A DNA stretch of 64,000 bases, taken from contig NZ_LLYW01000023.1 of the NCBI RefSeq assembly GCF_001484195.1, forward strand, positions 1-64,000, written 5' to 3'. This DNA comes from Thermococcus celericrescens. GTDB lineage: Archaea > Methanobacteriota_B > Thermococci > Thermococcales > Thermococcaceae. Positions 27,572 to 36,428 of this stretch are shown here, one piece after another; the stretch's first letter is position 1; each line of letters starts with the position of its first letter. A program made the translations under genes and the position numbers. The notes below the pieces were generated by a model. It saw nothing but the letters and a program-made list of their open reading frames with translations, did not search any database and had not been told where the DNA came from.

Positions 27572-28990
27572 TCAGGCCCCCCTCCTGAGGTATTCGGCGT
27601 ACTTAACAAGGCCCGCCAGGGCGCGGACACCCCTCTCGGGGGTCGGGTAAACGGGAACTCCCTTGTCCTCGAGGATTCTGGCGTAGTGGTCGGTCTTCTT
27701 ACCGCCCATCGCCACCGCAACGATCGGCTTGTCGCTCTTCTTCTGGTACTCGGCTAGGATGTCGATTATCTTCTCCTCCTCGAGGAGCGGGACCTGGAAG
27801 AGGACTATGACGAGGATAGCGTCAACGTTGGGGTCGTTCACGAAGCCCTCGATGGCGATTCTGTACCTCTCGGCGTCGGTGTCACCGACGACGTCTGTGG
27901 GGTTGCCCGGAACGGCGTGCGGCGGGAAGTTCTCCTTCAGGTACTTGAGGGTCTCCTCGCTGAGGTCGGCCATCTTGAGGCCGAACTTGGCAACGGCATC
28001 GCTGGCCATGACTCCCGCTCCACCGCCGTCGGTGATTATTCCTATCCTGGCCCCCTTCGGAAGCTTGTCCTTGAGCGCAGCGAAGGCCTTCGCGAGGTCG
28101 AACATGTGCTCGAAGTCCTCGGCGCGGATGACACCGGTCTGCTTGAAGACGGCATCGTAAATCGTGTCGGCACCGGCGAGTGAACCGGTGTGGGAAGAGG
28201 CGGCCTTGGCACCGTACTCGGTCCTTCCGCTCTTGAGGGCTATGACCGGCTTGACCTGGGTTATCCTCTTGGCGGCCTCTATGAACTTCCTGCCCTCCTT
28301 GACGCCCTCGATGTAGAAGGTGACGACGTTTATACCCTCATCGTGGATGAAGTAGTCCATAAGGTCGGCGTCGTCAACGTCGAGCTTGTTGCCGTAGCTA
28401 ACCATCTTGCCGATTCCTATCCCCGCCATCGCGGCCCAGTCGAGCATCGCAGCCGCGAAGGCACCGCTCTGGCTGACGAAGGCTATCGGGCCGCTCTTCG
28501 GCCTGTCCATCTTGCTCTCCGGCAGGAAAACGGTGTCAACGCCGGTGTCCGGAACGTAGACGCCGACACAGTTCGGGCCGATAATCCTTATTCCGTTCTC
28601 CCTGGCTATCTCAAGAATCTCGCGCTCCAGCTTCTTTCCTTCCTCACCGAGCTCACCGAAGCCGCCGGTGATGATGATGGCGGACTTTATTCCCTTCTTC
28701 GCTACCTGCCTCATGGTGTCCGGGACGAACGGGGCGGGAATCGAGATGACTGCCAGGTCAGTGTCCTCCGGAAGCTCTTCGACGCTCTTGTAGACTTTGT
28801 AGCCCTCTATCTCGTCGAGCTTGGGGTTCACCGGGTATATGTTGCCCTTGAAGACCCCGCGCTCCTTGTTCATCTTGAAGTTCTCAAAGATGACGTTTCC
28901 AACTTTACCCTTCTTGTTGGTTGCACCGATGATAGCGACCGCCTTCGGGTCGAAGAAGGGCCTCATTTCCTCAACTATCTTTTCCACCAT
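27572..28990 (-). CDS. acdA: ADP-forming acyl/acetyl-CoA synthetase, alpha subunit
   Basis: 472 aa. CoA-binding and phospho-histidine-carrying subunit. CoA-binding domain starts PKAVAIIGATNKKGKVGN; ligase domains contain SQSGAFAAAMLDWA and the catalytic histidine in SSHTGSLAG, which carries phosphate between the subunits. A Gly-rich IGIITDGGGAGVMASDA follows. Start ATG 28990 (MVEKIVEEMRPFF) behind the purine-rich GGAGGGATACC. Which acids it prefers (acetate, branched-chain or aromatic) cannot be judged by sequence alone. Confidence 0.94.
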   Translation of the reverse strand: MVEKIVEEMRPFFDPKAVAIIGATNKKGKVGNVIFENFKMNKERGVFKGNIYPVNPKLDEIEGYKVYKSVEELPEDTDLAVISIPAPFVPDTMRQVAKKGIKSAIIITGGFGELGEEGKKLEREILEIARENGIRIIGPNCVGVYVPDTGVDTVFLPESKMDRPKSGPIAFVSQSGAFAAAMLDWAAMAGIGIGKMVSYGNKLDVDDADLMDYFIHDEGINVVTFYIEGVKEGRKFIEAAKRITQVKPVIALKSGRTEYGAKAASSHTGSLAGADTIYDAVFKQTGVIRAEDFEHMFDLAKAFAALKDKLPKGARIGIITDGGGAGVMASDAVAKFGLKMADLSEETLKYLKENFPPHAVPGNPTDVVGDTDAERYRIAIEGFVNDPNVDAILVIVLFQVPLLEEEKIIDILAEYQKKSDKPIVAVAMGGKKTDHYARILEDKGVPVYPTPERGVRALAGLVKYAEYLRRGA

Positions 28991-29093
28991 TGGTATCCCT
29001 CCGCCAGAAACTGCTTCTCGCAAGAACTTCAGTTTAAATGTATAAAAGAGTTGCGTTTTGTAAAAATAGGACGCCAATGAACTGAAACGTCCA

Positions 29094-29861
29094 TCAATGC
29101 AGATTTCTCAAAAATTCGAGGCTTCTCCTGGCAGATTCGATGTCGCCGACTTCAAGGGCCCACGTCACCCTCGGGAGCTTTGGAAGCACTCTGACCCACG
29201 GGACGATGCCATCGCCCAGGGCCAGGTGCTCGTCCCTCTCGCCGCGGTTGTCGTGGAGGTGAACGTGAACTATTCTGTCCCCGAGAACCTCCAGGAAGCG
29301 CTCGAACTTTCCAGTTGTAGTGTTTAGGTGTCCAACGTCGAAGGTCACCCCTATCTCGACGTCACCGAGTATCTCCCACAGCCTCTCGCACGTCTGGGCA
29401 TCGAGGATTACGAAGCGCGGCATGTTCTCGACGCCGACCCTGACTCCGTACTCGAATCCCCATTCGGCGATTTTCCTCAGGGATTCCCGGTGTATCTCCA
29501 GGTACTTCCTCCGGTTCTTCACGCTGACCGGAGAGCAGTGGCCTGGGTGTATCGTGACGGAGAGGGCGTCGAGCTCGGCCGCCAGTTCGATGGCCTCGTG
29601 GATTACCTCCAGCGATGTTCTCCTCAGCCTGTCGTTGAAAGAGCCTATGTTGACGTCGCTGAACGGCGCATGAACGGTTCTCTTCATGCTCCAGCCGTCA
29701 AGAACCTCCTCGAAGAGGCGGTAGTTGTCCCTCGTCAGGTAGTGGGGCCATTCGCTCAGAATCTCAACGAAATCAAAGCCCAGCTTTTTCGCCCTACCCA
29801 CCCATCCCTCAAATTCAAGAAGGTCCCTTCCGGGATAGGCCGTCATGGAGAGACCTATCAT
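29094..29861 (-). CDS. sugar phosphate isomerase/epimerase-like TIM-barrel protein
   Basis: 255 aa of the xylose-isomerase-like / AP-endonuclease-2 superfamily. Metal-binding residues stand at the barrel strand ends: E in FVEILSEWP, H in RTVHAPF, H in VTIHPGH, E in VGVENMPR, D/H in VTFDVGHLN, H in VHVHLHDNRG, and E in WALEVGD. Such barrels are sugar isomerases, inosose dehydratase-like enzymes or endonuclease IV; the substrate is not identifiable. Its ATG follows directly after the stop of the MgtE-like gene, so translation is coupled. Confidence 0.82.
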   Translation of the reverse strand: MIGLSMTAYPGRDLLEFEGWVGRAKKLGFDFVEILSEWPHYLTRDNYRLFEEVLDGWSMKRTVHAPFSDVNIGSFNDRLRRTSLEVIHEAIELAAELDALSVTIHPGHCSPVSVKNRRKYLEIHRESLRKIAEWGFEYGVRVGVENMPRFVILDAQTCERLWEILGDVEIGVTFDVGHLNTTTGKFERFLEVLGDRIVHVHLHDNRGERDEHLALGDGIVPWVRVLPKLPRVTWALEVGDIESARRSLEFLRNLH

Positions 29862-31055
29862 TCAACCACCCACCATCAGCTTAGCCATGAGCACGACGTA
29901 GATCGTGCCGAATATATCGCTGTTGTTCGAGATGAGCGGTATTGCCACGTGGTCGGGGTCTATGTTCTTTTGAAAGAGGAAGTACGAGACCGTGTACGAG
30001 TAGAGCATGATGAACAGGGCCATGAAGGGGTACGTGAGAAATATGATCCAGGCGGAGCTCGGAACCGCCATCCCGGTCGTCAGCTTCACCAGAGCGATGC
30101 CTATGAGGAGCTTCGTTGTTCCGATGACAGGCGCCGTCGTGAAGAGCGCCAGGATGTCTGTGAGGGGCTTCCAGCAGATGAAGCTCTCTATCTCACCGAG
30201 GTGGAGCTTTGTCGAGGTTTTCGCGGCTATTATGGAGCCGTAGTTACCAAATGAACTAAGTATCGCTGGGTATATGAAGCTCAGTATAACCGACGCCTGG
30301 ATTATCTCGCTGAACCTGGCGAGTATTGAACCCGATACCGTCGAGAGGAGTGCCAGCCCGGTTATCGTCATGAAGACCTGCTTGAGCTCAACGAACTCCG
30401 CCTTCCTGACCCGGCTTATTGCAGCCACGACCGCAAATAGAGCCAGCACCGCGTAGTTGAAGACCCTGAATCCCTTCGGTGAGCACTCTATGAGAAGGAT
30501 GAACAGCACCAGCGAGGGAACCGTCAGGAAATCGCCCATTGAAGCGACCAGCGGGGCCGCAACGCTGTCCGGGTCTGTGCCGCGCCTGAAGGAGAATATC
30601 GTGACGAATGAGGTGAAGTAGCCGAGGATGAAGGACACGAGTATCGTCGAGGTAACGACTATGAGAAGGACGTCGAAGGCGTTCTTCTTTACCCCCGTGG
30701 CAACGCCTATAACCCACAGCAGGACTATCGGGATAAGCGAGATGAGCATTCTCAGGACTATCTCCTTGAGAACCTTCTTATCCCTCATGGAGGGTTCGAG
30801 GTCACCGAGGTAGAGCATCGTGGAGAAGCGCGATGCCATCGAGCCGAAAACGTTCCCGCGGAGGCCCATTATGCCCGGCAGAACCACCAAGAGGCCCGGG
30901 AACTGGGTCCTTATGGTCTCGAAGTACTTACCCAGAAACGTGCCGCCGAATAGGCCGAATATCTGGGAGGTGAACAGGGACGGCAGCGTAACCCTGTAGG
31001 CTTCCTTGATCTTTCCCTTCAGCTCCTCCCTGACCTCTCCGCCGATCACTGCCAT
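29862..31055 (-). CDS. MgtE/SLC41-type divalent cation transporter
   Basis: 397 aa, around ten membrane helices in two homologous MgtE halves without the N-terminal and CBS cytosolic domains of bacterial MgtE, as in SLC41. Duplicated motifs: LPGIMGLRGNVFGSMASR / YPAILSSFGNYGSIIAAKTS and DPDSVAAPLVASMGDF / DPDHVAIPLISNNSDI, the acidic residues that line the ion path. Likely imports Mg2+. Start ATG 31055; a GTG one codon earlier is possible. Divergent from two PhoU/TrkA-C genes with a shared 100-bp promoter region, which suggests a functional link. Confidence 0.88.
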   Translation of the reverse strand: MAVIGGEVREELKGKIKEAYRVTLPSLFTSQIFGLFGGTFLGKYFETIRTQFPGLLVVLPGIMGLRGNVFGSMASRFSTMLYLGDLEPSMRDKKVLKEIVLRMLISLIPIVLLWVIGVATGVKKNAFDVLLIVVTSTILVSFILGYFTSFVTIFSFRRGTDPDSVAAPLVASMGDFLTVPSLVLFILLIECSPKGFRVFNYAVLALFAVVAAISRVRKAEFVELKQVFMTITGLALLSTVSGSILARFSEIIQASVILSFIYPAILSSFGNYGSIIAAKTSTKLHLGEIESFICWKPLTDILALFTTAPVIGTTKLLIGIALVKLTTGMAVPSSAWIIFLTYPFMALFIMLYSYTVSYFLFQKNIDPDHVAIPLISNNSDIFGTIYVVLMAKLMVGG

Positions 31056-31165
31056 CACTCTCCATCGCTCTCACCCCGTAAACGTTGACCTTCGCGGGTA
31101 TTAAACTTTTCGAAGGCGAAAACTAAATAAGATTTCTCCCCTTTCCCCACATCGGTGAGAGCCGG

Positions 31166-31774
31166 GTGGAAGAGTGGGACGAAATCGAGGTTCCTAAAAA
31201 CGTCAAGGACATATTCGTCGAGATGAAGAACACCGCCGAGCTGATGGTTGACCTGGCCTACTCCTCCATACTCTTCAACGAGGAGGAGATGGCCGAGGAG
31301 GTACTCGAACTCGAGGAGTACCTCGATTTGCTCAACTATCACCTCATGGTCCATGCGGTTCTTGCCGCGCGGAGGCCGAAGGAGGCGGAGCAGATAACGT
31401 CCATCCTCCACATGGCGCACGCCATAGACGACATGTCCAACGCGGCGGCGGACCTCGCGAAAATGGTCATCGACGGCGTCGAGCTCCACCCCGTCATAAC
31501 CGAGGCGATCCTCGGCAGCGAGGAGATAATCGGCAAGATTTTTGTCTCGGCCGAGTCTATACTCGTCGGAAAAACGCTGGAGGAGCTGGACCTCGCGGCC
31601 AACACCGGCGTCTGGATAGTGGCGGTGAGGAGGGGCAAACGCTGGATTTTCGACCCCGACGGGGACTTCAAGATATTCCCCGGCGACATTCTCATCGGGC
31701 GCGGGACGAACACCTCGGTGGACTACCTCAAGGAGATAGCCCGGGGCAACATCAAGGTGATGTCCAATGAGTGA
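31166..31774 (+). CDS. PhoU-like / TrkA-C (RCK_C) domain protein 1
   Basis: 202 aa. The first ~100 residues are a three-helix PhoU-like domain (ELMVDLAYSSILFNEEEMAEEV). Residues about 115-195 are an RCK_C/TrkA-C ligand-binding domain (KIFVSAESILVGKTLEELDLAANTGVWIVAVRRG, FKIFPGDILIGRG). No membrane segment, so it is a cytoplasmic regulatory subunit rather than a channel. GTG start at 31166. The 3' end overlaps its paralogue by 8 bp. The partner is probably the divergent MgtE-like transporter; this is inference from context. Confidence 0.83.
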   Translation: MEEWDEIEVPKNVKDIFVEMKNTAELMVDLAYSSILFNEEEMAEEVLELEEYLDLLNYHLMVHAVLAARRPKEAEQITSILHMAHAIDDMSNAAADLAKMVIDGVELHPVITEAILGSEEIIGKIFVSAESILVGKTLEELDLAANTGVWIVAVRRGKRWIFDPDGDFKIFPGDILIGRGTNTSVDYLKEIARGNIKVMSNE

Positions 31775-32345
31775 GCTTGAGGAGATCAGAAACTGCCTCG
31801 TGGAGATGAAGGACCTCTCGTCCCTGATGGTTGACCTGGCGTTCTCCTCCGTCATGTACAACAGCGAGGACATAGCGGAGGAGGTCTACATCCTCGAGGA
31901 GAGGATGGACGAGCTGACGCTCAAGGTCAAGAAGCTCGCCCTTCTGCTCGCCAAGAAGGAAGAAGATCCCCTGAGGCTCCTCAGCGTCATCGACATGGCG
32001 GAGATAAACGAACAGATAAGCGACGCCGCCTACAAGATTTCGGATTTGGTCCTCCGCGACGTCGAGCCGCACCCGATAATCAGGAGGATCATGGAGGACA
32101 CCGAGGAAGAGCTTGGAAGGGTGACCGTTCACCCGGGTTCGATCCTAATAGGGAAGACCCTCGCCCAGCTCAAGCTTCCGAGCAAGATAGGCACGAGGAT
32201 ACTCGCCATAAAGCGCGGGAGCCGGTACATCTACAACCCCGGAAGGAACGACGTTATTAAGGAGGGCGACGTTCTCATAGCGGTTGGCTCCGACCTCGAC
32301 AAGCTGAGGAAGCTCGCCGGCGAGGAAGTGGAAGAGGAGGAGTAG
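31767..32345 (+). CDS. PhoU-like / TrkA-C (RCK_C) domain protein 2
   Basis: 192 aa, tandem paralogue of the preceding gene with the same layout: PhoU-like helices (SLMVDLAFSSVMYNSEDIAEEV), then TrkA-C (VTVHPGSILIGKTLAQLKLPSKIGTRILAIKRG, DVIKEGDVLIAVG). The two products probably form a heteromer. Start ATG 31767 inside the end of the first gene. A candidate H/ACA-type RNA on the other strand begins right after its stop codon. Confidence 0.83.
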   Translation: MSELEEIRNCLVEMKDLSSLMVDLAFSSVMYNSEDIAEEVYILEERMDELTLKVKKLALLLAKKEEDPLRLLSVIDMAEINEQISDAAYKISDLVLRDVEPHPIIRRIMEDTEEELGRVTVHPGSILIGKTLAQLKLPSKIGTRILAIKRGSRYIYNPGRNDVIKEGDVLIAVGSDLDKLRKLAGEEVEEEE

Positions 32346-32346
32346 C

Positions 32347-32419
32347 GGTTGTGCCCCCGGGGAGCGAAGGGAGGTCACGGCTCGCCAAGACGCTCCCTCC
32401 CCGCGGTTTCCGGGGGCAC
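32347..32419 (-). ncRNA. candidate H/ACA-type guide RNA
   Basis: 73 nt between convergent genes. Read on the minus strand: lower stem GCCCCCGG/CCGGGGGC, a left pocket strand AAACCGCGG and a right strand GCTCC, an upper stem GGAGGGAG/CTCCCTTC, an apical part with GA and TGA elements (GGCGAGCCGTGAC) suggestive of a kink-turn/kink-loop, and an ACA trinucleotide (32350-32352) immediately after the lower stem. Top of the pocket to ACA is about 14 nt, as in archaeal H/ACA RNAs. A TATA-like AAATTTAAG lies about 27 bp upstream. It could instead be a bidirectional terminator. Confidence 0.45.
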
Positions 32420-32442
32420 TATCTTGTAATTCCGACGGGAAC

Positions 32443-34776
32443 TTAAATTTTATCCTCCCCTACGTAGGGCGCGGTTATCACCTTCCTTATCTCCCTCGCC
32501 TTCTTCGGACCTATTCCCTCGACCTCCTTCAGCTCCTCCTCCGTTGCAGTGAAAACGCGTTCAACGTTGCCGAAGTGCGTGAGGAGGCGCTTGGCGAGTG
32601 TTGCCGAGACGTTGGGCAGGCCCTCGACTATCAGGCGCTGCCTCTCCGCCAGGGTTAGGGCCTTCTTCTCGCTCCTGAGGCGGACTTCCTTCTTCCGCTC
32701 CTCCTGCTCGCGCTTTGCCATTAGATAGATGAACTGGGCGGTCTCTTCCTTGCCGGAGGAGAAGAGTATCGGCACGCCCCAGTCGAGGGTCACCGCCGCT
32801 ATCGCGCCCCTGATTGCGTTGGGATGGACGTTCCTTATGCCGTATAGCTCGCCCTCGATGATTATGACGGGCTTCTCGTAGGCCCTCTTCAGCCTCTCCA
32901 CCTGGTCAAAGAGCCTCCCATCGATTATCGACTGGATGAAGTCGTTGGCGCTCTTGCGCTCTATGCCGACGTCCTCACTCACCACGTAGTCGGCAACGTC
33001 GAGCGTCCTGACCTCAACCTCGGCGCCAAGCTCGCGGAGGTGCTTCGGCACCCCGCTCCTCAGCTCGCGGCTGTCGGCGTAGATCACTATACCCTTCTGT
33101 TTCTTTACGAAAACGGGGTTCTTCGGAGGCTTTTCAGAAGCCCCGGATTTCTCCTCGGTTTTCTGGACCCCCTTCGGCTTCAGAAACGCATCAAGGGAGG
33201 TTACCTTCCCCCTGCTCATCCCGGCACGCTCCGGAACTTTCTCCCTTATTTCAGCCCTCCTCGGTTTCTCCCTTTCAAGCTCCCTTGCGATTTTCTTTAT
33301 CGCGTCGAACATGCCCTTCTCCTTCCGCTTTGAGGCCCAGTAGTAGGCCTCGTCCCTCGTCCCTCGGGCCATCAGGATTACAACCTTCCCCGGTCTATGC
33401 CTGCCGGTCCTGCCGCGCCTCTGGATGCTCCTTATGGCCGAAGGCACCGGCTCGTAGAAGACGACCAGGTCCACCTCGGGAACGTCCAGTCCTTCCTCGC
33501 CAACGCTTGTAGCGACGAGGACGTTGAACTCAGCGCGGGAGAAGCGGTCGAGGACTTCCTTCTGCTTCTTCTGGCTCATCCCTTTGTCCTTCCCCCTGCT
33601 CGCCTGGCCGATGAACCTCTCGGCCGCGATCCCCATCGCCTCCAGTTCCTCCACTATTCTCCTCCCTGTGTCTCGGTAGTTGGTGAAGACAATTACCTTG
33701 GAGTCCGGCTTTCTTTCGAGCTGCCTTTTGACGAGCTCCTTCAGCCGCTCCATCTTCGGATGGTCCACCCCGCTCTCCTTTGCCTGAACAAGGAGGTAAA
33801 CCACCTTTCTCATGCGCGGGTCTTCCATGAGCTGCTTGCTCGACTTCGTCCGCTTATCCTCCCGAAGCTTCCTGAGGTATGTGCGCAGGGCGGTCAGCCC
33901 CTGAGTCTCGAGGAGCTCGATCGCGTGCTGGAGCTTGACGGCCTTGGCCTGGTGGAGTCTGAGGCGGCCGATCTCATAGTTGCCCCTCGCGACCTCCTGG
34001 TTGATCTTTGACCCCGCTTGAAGCACTTCCCTCTTTGAGATGTCGGGCGAATAAGTCGAGATGAGCTTGAACTGGGCGAGGGGCTTGAGACTCTCCTTCA
34101 GCATCTCGCGGAGGAGTTTTCTAACCTCCTTGTATATCTCAGGCAGCTCGACCTTCACCCACTCAAAGGCGATGCTTTGGACGTAGGGTTTAACGTCGGG
34201 GGAAGCCTCGGTTCTCACCTCGACGTGTTCGATGCCGAGGTTTTCCACTATCTCGCGAATCTTATCGGCGTCGCTCCCTGGGGATGCGGTCAAGCCGAGA
34301 ACCAGCGGGTGCCTGGCGGTTTTGAGGTACTCCCTGGCGATGAAAACGTACGAGTAACCGCCAACGGCCCTGTGGGCCTCGTCGATTACCAGAAGGGAAA
34401 CGTCCTCCAGCGAAATCCTGCCCGTGAGGATGTCGTTCTCGACGGTCTGGGGGGTGGCGGTGATGATCACGCTCTCCTCCCACACCCGTCTGCGCTTTTC
34501 GGGGGAGAGTTCTCCGGTGAGGACGTTTATTCTTTCCTGGGGGAGATTGAAGAGGCGCCTAAAGCTCTCGGCGTGCTGGATGGCCAGGGGTTTGGTTGGC
34601 GCGAGCATGAGGACCTTACCGCCGTACCTGGAGAGCCGGTAATCGGCTATGAGCATCGCTATCAGCGTCTTTCCCAGCCCCGTCGGGAGAACGACGAGGC
34701 AGCTGGTCTCTTTACAGCGGGCGTAGATTACCTCCTGGTAAACGCGGGGCTCGATGAGGTCTCGGCGAAGGTACAT
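32443..34776 (-). CDS. hef: Hef helicase/structure-specific nuclease
   Basis: 777 aa, archaeal relative of FANCM/XPF that processes stalled replication forks and flaps. N-terminal SF2 helicase: VVLPTGLGKTLIAMLIA (I), VIDEAHRAVGG (II), and the C-terminal helicase motif IQRRGRTGRHRPG. A Lys-rich linker (about 505-560) leads to the XPF-type nuclease domain with YADSRE and the GIERKSANDF signature (ERKxxxD), then tandem helix-hairpin-helix motifs (LPNVSATLAKRLL, VEGIGPKKAREI). Full length and intact. ATG at 34776. Confidence 0.95.
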   Translation of the reverse strand: MYLRRDLIEPRVYQEVIYARCKETSCLVVLPTGLGKTLIAMLIADYRLSRYGGKVLMLAPTKPLAIQHAESFRRLFNLPQERINVLTGELSPEKRRRVWEESVIITATPQTVENDILTGRISLEDVSLLVIDEAHRAVGGYSYVFIAREYLKTARHPLVLGLTASPGSDADKIREIVENLGIEHVEVRTEASPDVKPYVQSIAFEWVKVELPEIYKEVRKLLREMLKESLKPLAQFKLISTYSPDISKREVLQAGSKINQEVARGNYEIGRLRLHQAKAVKLQHAIELLETQGLTALRTYLRKLREDKRTKSSKQLMEDPRMRKVVYLLVQAKESGVDHPKMERLKELVKRQLERKPDSKVIVFTNYRDTGRRIVEELEAMGIAAERFIGQASRGKDKGMSQKKQKEVLDRFSRAEFNVLVATSVGEEGLDVPEVDLVVFYEPVPSAIRSIQRRGRTGRHRPGKVVILMARGTRDEAYYWASKRKEKGMFDAIKKIARELEREKPRRAEIREKVPERAGMSRGKVTSLDAFLKPKGVQKTEEKSGASEKPPKNPVFVKKQKGIVIYADSRELRSGVPKHLRELGAEVEVRTLDVADYVVSEDVGIERKSANDFIQSIIDGRLFDQVERLKRAYEKPVIIIEGELYGIRNVHPNAIRGAIAAVTLDWGVPILFSSGKEETAQFIYLMAKREQEERKKEVRLRSEKKALTLAERQRLIVEGLPNVSATLAKRLLTHFGNVERVFTATEEELKEVEGIGPKKAREIRKVITAPYVGEDKI

Positions 34777-34779
34777 AGT

Positions 34780-35196
34780 TTAAGCTTGGAGGGAGCGAAT
34801 AAAAGCTTTCCTGACGTCCCTGGTGGATGCGGGCTTTTCGGACCTAACAATGAGCATTGCCGCGAGAAGAAGCACTGGAACGAAAGGTATCAGGAATCCA
34901 AAGCCGAATAGCAGGTAGAGGTTGTTGACCGCGGGAGCGGCTTTAAGAAGCACAAAGACCGCGGGGAAGTATCCGAAAACACTGGAGATGCCTGTTAAGG
35001 CAGAGGATGCAATGATCAGGGCAACACCCAGGGCCGTGAAGAGGGCGAAGCTTCCGAAGAAAAGGGCGGGGTCTGAGATCCTCTGGGCTATGACAGGATT
35101 TGCCTCGGAGAACCCTCTACTCACGCCAAACCAGGTTGTAAGCATATCAAGAACCGAAAACGCCACAAAAAATCCTGCGTACACTTTGCCTCGCAT
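34780..35196 (-). CDS. uncharacterised membrane protein
   Basis: 138 aa with about four hydrophobic helices (FFVAFSVLDMLTTWFG, FFGSFALFTALGVALIIASSAL, YFPAVFVLLKAAPAVNNLYLLFGFG, FLIPFVPVLLLAAMLIV). The first helix plus SEANPVI resembles small DUF5658-like membrane proteins. ATG 35196 with GGTG upstream is preferred over GTG 35208. Immediately upstream of hef (3 bp gap), so likely co-transcribed with it. Confidence 0.65.
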   Translation of the reverse strand: MRGKVYAGFFVAFSVLDMLTTWFGVSRGFSEANPVIAQRISDPALFFGSFALFTALGVALIIASSALTGISSVFGYFPAVFVLLKAAPAVNNLYLLFGFGFLIPFVPVLLLAAMLIVRSEKPASTRDVRKAFIRSLQA

Positions 35197-35331
35197 CCCC
35201 TTCACCACACTGTTATCTACGTCATTCCCTTTAAATACTTTACTCCGTAGTCAGAACCTACATGTGTACAAACATAGGTACATACACTGGGAACAGGCAA
35301 AGGATTTAAGCGGTTCGCCCCATCGATCACC

Positions 35332-35763
35332 ATGCTCCTCACGAGACACGCAAGGGAAAGGCTGATCAAGAGGCTGGCAAAGAACAGGAACCCCGAGAGA
35401 TTCTACCCCCAGCTGTGGGCCTTCCTGGACCGCTCGAGGAGGATCGATGTAAACGAGAGGATCGTAATCTTCACGGACGGGAGAAAGAGTCTGGTCTGCT
35501 CCAGGCTCGACTGCGAGAGACTTCCACTTGAGGAAATAAAAGAGCGCGTTGGGGGCATCTCTAGAGCCTATGAGTGCGTTTTTCTCGACGGGAGAACCGC
35601 CAGAGAAACCATCCCCCGAAAGTTTCTCGAGTCCGTCCCGGACGGCGAGTACTGCTTCTATATCAACAGGGAGAAGAGGAGCCTTTACATAGGCAGCGCC
35701 CCGCCGCTGCTTGCGATAACCCTGCGGCCGGCGAAGAAAAGCGAGAGGGAATGCGCGGACTAG
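35332..35763 (+). CDS. uncharacterised protein
   Basis: 143 aa. The N-terminal [17 protein letters not shown] is reminiscent of small nuclease/toxin-like families, but no catalytic pattern is clear. The rest is mixed alpha/beta with four Cys residues. It overlaps the convergent scpA gene by 4 bp. A TATA-like GGATTTAAGC lies about 30 bp upstream of the ATG. Confidence 0.6.
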   Translation: MLLTRHARERLIKRLAKNRNPERFYPQLWAFLDRSRRIDVNERIVIFTDGRKSLVCSRLDCERLPLEEIKERVGGISRAYECVFLDGRTARETIPRKFLESVPDGEYCFYINREKRSLYIGSAPPLLAITLRPAKKSERECAD

Positions 35764-36428
35764 GCGCTCTCCCCCACGGGCACGACGAATATCTCCCCGA
35801 AGGGCTCCTCCTGAATGAGGTCCACCTTCCCCATGTTGGAGAGAAACAGGAGGTAGAGGAAGGTTCTGGCTACTATCTTCGGCGTCGGGTCGAAGATCAG
35901 ATCCCAGAACTTTATTGGTTCTCTGCTCTCCCTGTACATCTCAACCACTATCTCGTGGAGCCGATAGACGTGCTTCTCGATGTCAACGCGGAAGTCATCG
36001 ACGACGAAGACCTCCTCCTCTATCTCGACCTTCTTTTTCTTCCGCGGCTTTCTCTTCTCTGCCTCCTCGAGGGCGTCCATGAGGGCATCCAGGAGGTCGT
36101 CGAAGGTGTAGTAGCGCTCCACCCTGCGGAGGGGAGGGGCCAGCGGCTCGACATCAACGTGGAGCTTCTCCTTGTGCTCCTCCTCTTCCTCCTCGTCGCC
36201 GTAGAGCAGGGCCTCGCTCTTCATCCTGACGAGTATGGATGCGGCGAGGATGGCCCTGGCGGAGACGCGGAGGTCGAGCTCCTTCATCTCCCTGAGTCTC
36301 TCGATGTACTTCTCGGTAAGGTCGACGATGTCGATGTTCCAGGGGTCAACCTTCCCCATGGTGACGAGCTGGAGGAGAATGTCAACGGGCGTTATCTCCT
36401 CCTCACGGCGCGATTCCATGGTTATCAC
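35760..36428 (-). CDS. scpA: segregation and condensation protein ScpA
   Basis: 222 aa kleisin subunit of the archaeal Smc-ScpAB condensin. The N-terminal helical part ([35 protein letters not shown], in pieces) contacts the Smc neck, and the C-terminal winged helix ([22 protein letters not shown]) contacts the cap. The middle is acidic ([10 protein letters not shown]) and then Lys-rich. Start overlaps the smc stop by 4 bp, so the genes are translationally coupled. No scpB is seen in the window. Confidence 0.93.
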   Translation of the reverse strand: MITMESRREEEITPVDILLQLVTMGKVDPWNIDIVDLTEKYIERLREMKELDLRVSARAILAASILVRMKSEALLYGDEEEEEEHKEKLHVDVEPLAPPLRRVERYYTFDDLLDALMDALEEAEKRKPRKKKKVEIEEEVFVVDDFRVDIEKHVYRLHEIVVEMYRESREPIKFWDLIFDPTPKIVARTFLYLLFLSNMGKVDLIQEEPFGEIFVVPVGESA

